Of a stretch of DNA of 64,000 bases, positions 56,657-64,000 are shown one piece after another. This stretch comes from JALNXF01 sp964555845. GTDB taxonomy: Bacteria > Patescibacteriota > Gracilibacteria > BD1-5 > UBA2023. Position numbers and translations under genes: made by a program. The notes below the pieces were generated by a model. The model was not told the DNA's origin, did not search any database, and saw only the letters and a program-made list of their open reading frames with translations. How positions within the stretch are numbered: the stretch's first letter is position 1; each line of letters opens with the position of its first letter. Where the stretch lies: assembly GCA_964555845.1 (NCBI GenBank), contig CAZKUA010000007.1, forward strand, positions 1-64,000, given 5' to 3'.

Positions 56657-57055
56657 TTATTCAATTACATCACTAAAATCTTCCCTAATTCAATCTTTTA
56701 AATATTTATGAATTGCATTGTGGGTGGCTAAAATCCCTAGAGTTGCTCAATATTTTCTTCTTGGAGAAATATCTCAAACAAGACTTTTGATATATTCAAA
56801 ATCAAATTCTAGAATTTCAGAAATATCAAGCCCAATAATACTCTCTCAAAAAATCGAAGCACAAGCGGTTGTGATAATAGAAGTCTCTCAAATAAAAGAA
56901 AAATCTAAAACGCAATTATTTTCAATCTTCAAAAAAACCTCAATAGTGTCGCCACAAAGTCTACTTTCCTCAAAATGTTTTACAGTAAAATCCTCCATCA
57001 TAACTTTATTTGAAGGATTTTTTGAATATGAAGCTATTAAATTTGAATTAGTCAT
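56657..57055 (-). CDS. NifU/IscU-like Fe-S scaffold protein, third cysteine changed
   Basis: The 132-residue protein matches the NifU/SufU N-terminal scaffold on which Fe-S clusters are built. SRLCGDTIEVFLKIE holds the first Cys, TTACASIFGESIIG the second, and the end PRRKYGATLGILATHNAIHK is where the family has its third Cys. Here that site reads Tyr (RRKYGAT), so one ligand is missing. It could be a trafficking or regulatory variant, or use another ligand. No cysteine desulfurase gene is near. The stop is four bases from the hairpin repeat. Confidence 0.8.
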
Positions 57056-57203
57056 TTGAATTAAATTAAACTAATTTAGAGTATATCAAAAATCTAAAAA
57101 ACTCAAATTTTTCACTTAAATTCAAAAAACAAACATTTTCCCTTGATTAGATTTAAAAAATAAATATATTGAGTGCAATATAATATTTTTTAATTTATTT
57201 TCT

Positions 57204-58670
57204 ATGGCAAGAATGAGAAATGGCGGGGTACAAACTAATAATTACTCTTCATTTATTTTACCTATAATTATAGCAATTGGGATAATTATTTTAATTGTTA
57301 AACTTATATTTTGAGGAAGCAATAATACAGTGAATAGAACTTGAAATTATATAAATGTAGAGCCATCTTTGGAGAATTCAAAAATTTATATTTATATGTC
57401 TGGAGATTCAAAAAAAGAAATCGATGGAAGTACAAAAATGTTTTCAACGGATAATAAAGTCCAAATTGAAAGTGGAGAAGCAAAAATTAGCTTTCCTGAT
57501 AATGATTCAATTTCTTATTTAGACAAAAGATGAGAATTACAATATGAATGATTGAGCAATTCTAAACAAGTTTTTAGTTTACTAAATTCAGATTTTTGGA
57601 CTGAGGTTAATACTGGCCTTATTCAGGTTAAATTAAAAAATTTTACAGTAGATCCAGAAGCTTCTTCAGTATTAGCATTCAGCCAAAATGCTATCGCAAG
57701 TAATGTTTTTGTACTAAAATGAACTGCAAAAATCACTTTAAATATCGCCTCAGACAAGGAAAAATCAGTATCACTTGGCGTTGGACAAAAGATAACAATT
57801 TTAAATAATGACCTAAAAGATGAGGCCTTAAAACTTGATGATAAAGTTGTGCCAATTGATGTTTTATTTAAAGAAGAGGATTTTTTCGTAAGACATAATT
57901 GATTAAATTATCTTGAATGAAGCTGAAGTTGATCTTTATCTTGATCTGGACTTGCGGGTTCAGGTTCTACACTTTTAAAAAATCAAAAATATATTTCCTT
58001 CATTTATCCTACAGACGAAGCCACAGTTGACTGACCATTAGTAGATATTGAATGAACAATAATGTCAGTCGATGTAGAAAAAATTACCCTAAATGACAAA
58101 GAAGTATCTATAAATAAGTGAGAAAATAAATTTAGTTTCAAATGATTTAATCTATGAAATTCAGTTAATAATGTTGTCTATAAGGCTTATGATATAGATA
58201 ATAATTTACTTACAAAATGAGTGATAATAATTTATTCAAATTGATGAGATGTTAAAAAAGAAGAGGAAAAACCAACAGTAACATCTTATCCAATAAGTGA
58301 TAAAGATTTTAGAATTATAGAACCTGCGGGTAATCCATACAAAACCACTGAAAATGTAGTAAAAATAGTATGACAAGTTAATAAATGAGTGGTAAAATAT
58401 ATTTCAATAAATTGATTTAGATTAACAAAATTTCCTCAATTCTCTTCTACTTGGTATTATTTTGCAAATAAAGATTATGGAACTATGAATGATGGGATAA
58501 ATCTATATACAATTAAATATTATTGAACAAATGACGAACTTCTATCTACAAATTTATTTACAATAGTTAAAGAAGCTCCTGAAGTTACTCCAGCTCCAAC
58601 TGTAACACCGGTTATCCCAACTCCAACTCCAGAAAAAACAAGCTCTTGATCTACAAATAACAATTCATAG
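57204..58670 (+). CDS. Membrane-anchored FecR-like surface protein
   Basis: The 488-residue protein has one N-terminal membrane segment (SFILPIIIAIGIIILIVKLI), so most of it lies outside. Residues 55-210 resemble a FecR domain (QIESGEAKISFPDNDSISYL and KEKSVSLGVGQKITIL). A Gly/Ser linker with several TGA glycines leads to two or more Ig-like modules and a Pro/Thr-rich tail (EVTPAPTVTPVIPTPTPE). It is three bases upstream of a pseudopilin gene and may be part of a pilus or surface complex. Confidence 0.78.
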
Positions 58671-58673
58671 TTT

Positions 58674-59270
58674 ATGTTTAATAAAAAAGGTAATTCAATT
58701 ATTGAAGTTGTTGTTGTTATCGTAATATTAACTATTTGAATAGTTTGAACTTATGAAATTGTGAATTCCTGACAAAAACTCGCAACCACAACTGAAAACA
58801 GAATTAAAGCCATAAATATCGCAAGAGAATGACTAGAGGCAGTAACCAATATTCGCGATACTAACTGGATTAAATTCTCAAGTGATTACAAAAATTGCTG
58901 GAATGTAGCCGATTATAATGATAGCTGTATATGAGCAATGAGTGTTTCTACACTAACATGAAATATTTTGTATCAAAACTGAGCGCTCTGGTATTTGTCA
59001 TGATCTACAAATAGTTGAGTTTATCTTGATAGTGAATGAATGATTTATCAAACACGAGCTACAAATATTGCATGGGATAATAAGTTATGTTCCAATTTAG
59101 TTAATAAATCTTGTCGCACTCCTTTTACTCGTAATATTCAAATTAATACAACCTTCGCAAGTGATACAATGAAAATAAATAGCATAGTTGAATGGGTGGA
59201 TAACTCAAAGCAATGAAAACACAAAATTGATCTAGAAACAACCCTAAAAAACTGGAAAATTGATTTATAA
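58674..59270 (+). CDS. Type IV pseudopilin (PilV/PulI-like)
   Basis: The 198-residue protein carries a class III leader MFNKKGN followed by SIIEVVVVIVILTIGIVGTY. It has Gly before the cut and Glu at +5 as in minor pilins. Then come INIAREGLEAVTNIRDTNW, which is typical of PilV-like proteins in candidate phyla, and a small domain with four cysteines. It is cotranscribed with the FecR-like gene and followed by dnaE after 18 bases. Confidence 0.85.
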
Positions 59271-59288
59271 AATTTAATTAAAAATTTA

Positions 59289-62200
59289 ATGTCTTTCGTT
59301 CACTTACATGTACATACAAATTATTCAATTCTTGAATGACTCTGAAAGCCAAAGGATTTTGTAAAAAAAGCAAAAGAGCTTTGATTTGAAGGGCTAGCCA
59401 TAACAGATAGCGGAAATTTATATTGATATTTTGAATTTTATAAATCATGTCTTGATAACTGAATTAATCCAATTTTATGACTTGAAACTTCTATTTCAAA
59501 AAAATGAATTAAAAATAAAGACAAGGATAATGAATTTTATGAAATAGTACTATTAGCTAAAAATATAGAATGATTTAAAAATCTGCTAGAGCTTACTACA
59601 GTTTCGCGGTTGGATTGATTTTATTACAAACCAAGAATAGATTTTGAAATTTTAAAAAAATACTCAAGTAATCTTATTTGACTATCAGGCTCTTATCTAT
59701 GAGAAATAGCTCAGGCAATTATTACTTGAAAAAGTGAAGATTATATAATTGAGAGAATTAATTTTTATTTTGAAATTTTTGGAAAGGATGATTTTTATCT
59801 AGAAATACAAGAACATCCAGATAGACCTAGCCAAAATAAAGTTAATGAATATATTGTAAATTTATCAAAAAAATACGGCTTTAAAATTGTGGCAACAAAT
59901 GATTGTCATTATATAAATGAGTCTGACGCGGAAGCTCAAGATTTATTATTTTGTATATGAGATTGAAGAAGTTTAGATGATCCGGATAGATCTACACTAA
60001 TAGAAGGAAATTATAGTTTAAGACAAGATGAGGAAATGAGAGAATTGTTTTCTTATGCCCCAGAAGCTTATGCTAATACTTCTGAAATTAATTCAAAAAT
60101 TAATATTAAAATTCCTTATGGAAATACGCTAATTCCTATTTATGAGCTAGAAGAAGAGGAAAAAAATAAATATGAAAAATATAAAGAGCTAGAAAAAAAG
60201 TGCGATAATTTAAAAAGCTTAGGTGAAGAAGAGTGGTATTTAAGGTATCTTTGTATGAAGTGATTGAACACAAGATATGAATATGATTTTTCAGAAGAAG
60301 TTATATTTGAACTTATAAAAAAAGTGGATATTCTCCCGCCTGAGAAAAAATTATCTCAAATGTCAGCGTTTGAACTACAAGAGCTTGCTATAAATTATTT
60401 CACTCCCAAAAAACAAGAATTCATTAAAACACTACGAGATGACCAGAAAAGAATAATAGATAGACTAGAATATGAACTTGTGGTTGTAGATTTGATGGGA
60501 TTTAATGGGTATTTTATAATTGTGGCCGACTTCATTAATTGGGCAAAAACAAATGACATTCCAGTTGGACCTGGAAGATGATCTGCAGCGGGTGCAATTC
60601 TGGCATTCCTATCATGAATTACAGATATAGATCCACTCAAATACTGACTACTTTTTGAAAGATTTTTGAATCCAGCTCGTGTGTCTATGCCTGATATAGA
60701 TGTTGATTTTTCAGATGAATGAAGATCTAGGGTTCTTGAATATGTTAGAAATAAATATTGAAGTGACCATGTGGCGCAAATTTGTACTTTTGGTACTATG
60801 GCAGCCAGGGCAGCAGTAAAAGACATTTGAAGAGCACTTTGAATTCCATTTTCAGAGATGAATGAAGTCGCAAAATTAATCCCCGCGAAACCTTGAATTA
60901 AAATAAAAGATGCTCTAGAAGAAAGCACAGAATTTAAACAATTATATAATTCAAATGAAAAATATAAAAAAATTATAGACAATGCAATAAAACTTGAGTG
61001 ATCCGTAAGACAATTAGGAGTACACGCTTGTGCGGTTATTATAGCGCCAGAGAAGATGACAAATTTCTGTTCTCTGCAACACCCTCCAAAAGATGACCAA
61101 GTTGTTATAACTCAACTTTCTCAGTACCCAATTGAAGATTTATGACTTCTAAAAATGGACTTCTTATGACTTAGAAATCTGACAATCATTCATAGATGTA
61201 TGAATATTATCAAAAATAATCACGAAATTGACATAAATCTACTAAAAATTGACTATGAAGATAAAAAGGTATTTAAAATATTTGCTGCCGGAGATACAAC
61301 TGGAGTATTCCAATTTGAATCAAGTGGTATGAGAAAATATTTACGCGATCTAAAACCTAATACTTTTGAAGATATAATTGTTATGGTATCCCTTTATCGT
61401 CCAGGACCTTTGGCTTATATCCCGACTTATATCGCCAGAAAACATTGAAAAGAAAAAGTATCATATCCACACGCATCGCTTGAGGCCATTTTAAAACCAA
61501 CTCAATGAATTGCAGTTTATCAAGAACAGATAATGCAACTCGTACAAGCTTTTGCTTGATTCTCGCTAGGTGAAGCCGATATTCTAAGACGTGCTATTGG
61601 TAAGAAAAAAGTAGATTTACTTATGGAGCAAAAAGAGAAATTTATAGATGCAGCAGTGCGCGAATGAAATCCAAAAGAACTAGCCATTTATATATTTGAA
61701 GAGATTATTGAGCCATTTGCTGGGTATTGATTTAACAAATCTCATGCTGCATGTTATTCTATGATTGCTTACCAAACTGCATATCTAAAAGCTTATTATC
61801 CTACAGAATTTATGACGGCACTTATGGTGTCAGATGAGGAAGATATTGAGAGAATTACCTTGGAGATTGATGAGTGTAGAGCAAAAAAAATAAATGTACT
61901 CGCGCCCGATATTAATGAATCCATGAAACATTTTACATATATAAACAAAAATACTATTCGTTTTGGACTAAAGGCTATAAAATGACTTGGAAATTGACCA
62001 ATTGAAAGTATTAGAAAATGAAGAGAATGAGGAAAATATGAATCTATACTAGATCTGATAAATAAAACAAATTCTGATGTTATCAACAAAAAAAGTCTTG
62101 AAGCCTTAACTCTTAGTTGAGCTCTAGATAACCTCTGAGAAAGAGCTAGTTTAATTGCTTCAGTTTTAAAAATAACGGCATATTTAAAGGAAAATGAAAA

Positions 62201-63200
62201 GAAAAAGCAAACAAATCAGATCTGACTTTTTGATTCTGGAGATAATTATCAGAATATGAAATTTGATTTAGAAAAAGCGCTGCCAATGACCTATGAACAA
62301 AAAATTAAATGAGAAAAAGAAATTATTGGATATGGTGTATCGGGTCATGGACTTGACTGACTCAAGAAATTTTTAAATCAAAAATCATCTGGACTTGACC
62401 ATATTGTGAAATTTAATAAACAAATGAAAGAAAAAGAACTTCTTGATATGGAAAAAAATTTTGCGAATATACAAAATTCAGAAGAAATTGAAGAAAATTT
62501 AGAAATCCCTCACCCAACCATCTCGAGGGAGGTAGAGGGAGTAAAATTTCCTGAAGAAGAAATTAAAGAAATTCCACAAGCTATAGAAGTTAAAAAAGAA
62601 AGAAGAAAAGAAATAAAAGCAAGATTATTTTGACTTGTAAATTCTATAAGAAAAATTCAGACAAAAACAGGAAAGCTAATGATGATAGCAAGTTGTGACA
62701 GTTCATTTTTTAAATTTAATGTGATAATTTTCCCAAAAGATTACGAGAAATATGCCAACTCTATTGAAGAAAACAAGATACTTATTATTGATTGAAATCT
62801 TCAATTTAATGAAGCTATGTCAGAAATTGCAATAATGCCATCAAATATTAAATCTACAACTATTTGATTCCTAAGACAACAAGCAAGAGAAGCTAACCTT
62901 TTTGATGAGAAAGATAAAATAAATTATTTAATAGAGCCAGAAGAAAAAGAGATAAAAAAAGAAAAAGGTGATGAAGTGAAGGATGAAATTAAGACAGAAA
63001 AAATAGAAAATAAAAAAGAATTTGTAATAAAAGTGCCAGCAACAGCCAAAAAAGATGATTTATTTGAATTAAAAGATTTTTTACTAAAGGAGGTTAAGTG
63101 AGAAATTCAAATATTTCTTGATATAAAGAATCAAATCATAGATACAAAAATATATTTAAAAGATTTAGAAAATCTCCAAAATTGGATTAAAAAATGGTAA
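59289..63200 (+). CDS. dnaE: DNA polymerase III alpha subunit
   Basis: The 1303-residue replicative polymerase begins with the PHP domain (FVHLHVHTNYSILEGLGKPK, AITDSGNLYGYFEF). The polymerase active site is visible in GPGRGSAAGAILAFLSGITD, and MPDIDVDFSDEGRSRV holds two catalytic aspartates. A finger region, helix-hairpin-helix region and C-terminal OB fold (VNSIRKIQTKTGKLMMIASC) follow. It is longer than the usual 1160 residues, with Glu/Lys-rich inserts near residues 1060-1110 and 1225-1260. The fact that it is flanked by pilin genes is unusual. TGA glycines occur in the GPGRGS loop. Confidence 0.97.
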
Positions 63201-63204
63201 AATT

Positions 63205-64000
63205 ATGGGAAAAAAAGCCTGATTTACATTAATTGAAATTCTAATAGCTGTCAGTATTTCCGCTATTTTAATGACTTCTTTGACTATTTTTATATCGAGC
63301 GCCATAAAAAATAGCCTAAAAAATGAGAAATTACTCCAAAATGAGACAAAAAATATTTTAATTGACAATGAACTAATTAAGTTAACTTCTCTGCAGAAAT
63401 TAGAATTAATCCATTCTTGATCAAGCTTTGGATGAGACTATTTAACTTGATATTTTCTAAAAACACAAGCCCCATTTCTCCCTTTAACTTTCGTCTGAAT
63501 TAAATCTTTTACAGGTTATTGTGATGCTTTTTCTGGAACCACTGACGATAACTGAGAGGTAAATAAACTAGTAATCAAACAAATTGCATACCCTACAAAT
63601 TTTACAGATTCATCATATACAATTGATTTCACTTGAAATACCATAGTAACCTCAACTTGATTAATAATAATTTGAACTTGATACCCTTGAAATACTCTAA
63701 ATACAACAAGTGCGACCTGAACCGAGCTTAATTCTCCATTTTGAGTTTATTTTAAAAATTCAGAAAATCTATTATTTATAACAGATACACTAAATGATAG
63801 AATTTTAATTTATGACACTGGAACTAAAAATATAAATAAATTTCTATGAATTGAAAATGGTATATCTAAGCCAACTAACTTATATTTTACAGCCTGAAAT
63901 AAAATTTATATTTCTAGTTCTTGAAATTGAAAAATTTACGAATATATAAATACTACATGAAATTATCTAAGTCTTTCTGGAAATATCTTGAGCATTTATA
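63205..64000 (+). CDS. Type IV pseudopilin fused to an NHL-like propeller (C-terminus beyond window)
   Basis: 265 residues are visible before the window ends. The start MGKKAGFTLIEILIAVSISA is a typical prepilin leader and helix with Glu at +5. A pilin-like part to about residue 140 follows. Then come IGTGYPGNTLNTTSATGTEL, NSPFGVYFKNSENLLFITDT and LNDRILIYDTGTKNINKFLG, a repeat pattern of NHL beta-propellers. A pilin with a propeller at its tip would be suited to binding. It starts four bases after dnaE. The total length is unknown. Confidence 0.82.

Noticed and set aside
1..64000. TGA as tryptophan (Mycoplasma code)
   Set aside because: The TGA codons lie at conserved glycines such as the P-loop GSGKS and GGGD motifs, where Trp would destroy function, and TGG is in normal use for Trp.

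Overview
The window is about 64 kb of very AT-rich bacterial chromosome. Almost every real gene is interrupted by in-frame TGA codons, and these fall on invariant glycines: the FtsK P-loop (19954-19956), the GGGD motif of the prepilin peptidase (44314-44322), the GPGRGS loop of DnaE (60579-60581) and the DYGG motif of a HAD phosphatase (2747-2752). TGG is still used for Trp. Reading TGA as Gly (translation table 25) joins the fragments into full-length proteins that end only at TAA or TAG. That code is known from Absconditabacteria (SR1) and Gracilibacteria, so the window most likely comes from one of these candidate-phyla bacteria. The sequence alone does not decide which. Shine-Dalgarno-like sequences are rare, genes are tightly packed, and no gene-free gap exceeds 300 bases.

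Layout. 1-2640: TelA-like and thioredoxin-like proteins and a tRNA-Leu(GAG). 2700-9560: HAD phosphatase, VF530-like protein, a frameshifted HD-domain-like gene, an M23 peptidase with three SLH domains, a PrsW-like protease and murA. 9690-13700: a toxin-antitoxin-like pair, a Cys-containing anchored protein, tatD, a large inverted repeat and an acyltransferase. 13840-23240: an EAL protein, leuS, hrcA, ftsK and small unknowns. 23330-31060: an accessory block with a secreted Tyr/Asn-rich repeat protein, three tandem paralogues of about 525 aa and a WG-repeat-like protein. 31060-33320: a BtpA-like TIM barrel, an unknown and rdgB. 33330-40630: a minus-strand operon of two transglutaminase-like proteins, one fused to a VWA domain, and a giant MoxR-like AAA+ ATPase. 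40800-45170: a PP2C-like membrane protein with a propeller-like region, a RecO-like protein and prepilin peptidase. 45215-52680: malic enzyme, a pilin-LamG fusion, RNase J, a HELGH metallopeptidase and four VirB2/TrbC-like pilin subunits in tandem. 52780-64000: a holin-like membrane protein, secG, a family-5 solute-binding protein, a NifU-like protein, a FecR-like surface protein, a pseudopilin, dnaE and a pseudopilin with an NHL-like domain that runs off the window.

Cell-surface functions stand out: three type IV pilin-like genes plus their peptidase, a VirB2-like pilin cassette with a metallopeptidase, SLH and FecR surface proteins, an EAL protein, and the AAA+/VWA/transglutaminase operon. 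This would suit a small bacterium that lives attached to other cells, but that is inference. The least explained loci are the AAA+/VWA/transglutaminase operon and the triplicated family at 24405-29221. Dispersed hairpin repeats (a 29-nt element at 21293 and 56625, and a TCATCCTGAGC-type element at 8219 and 12272) lie at gene ends.
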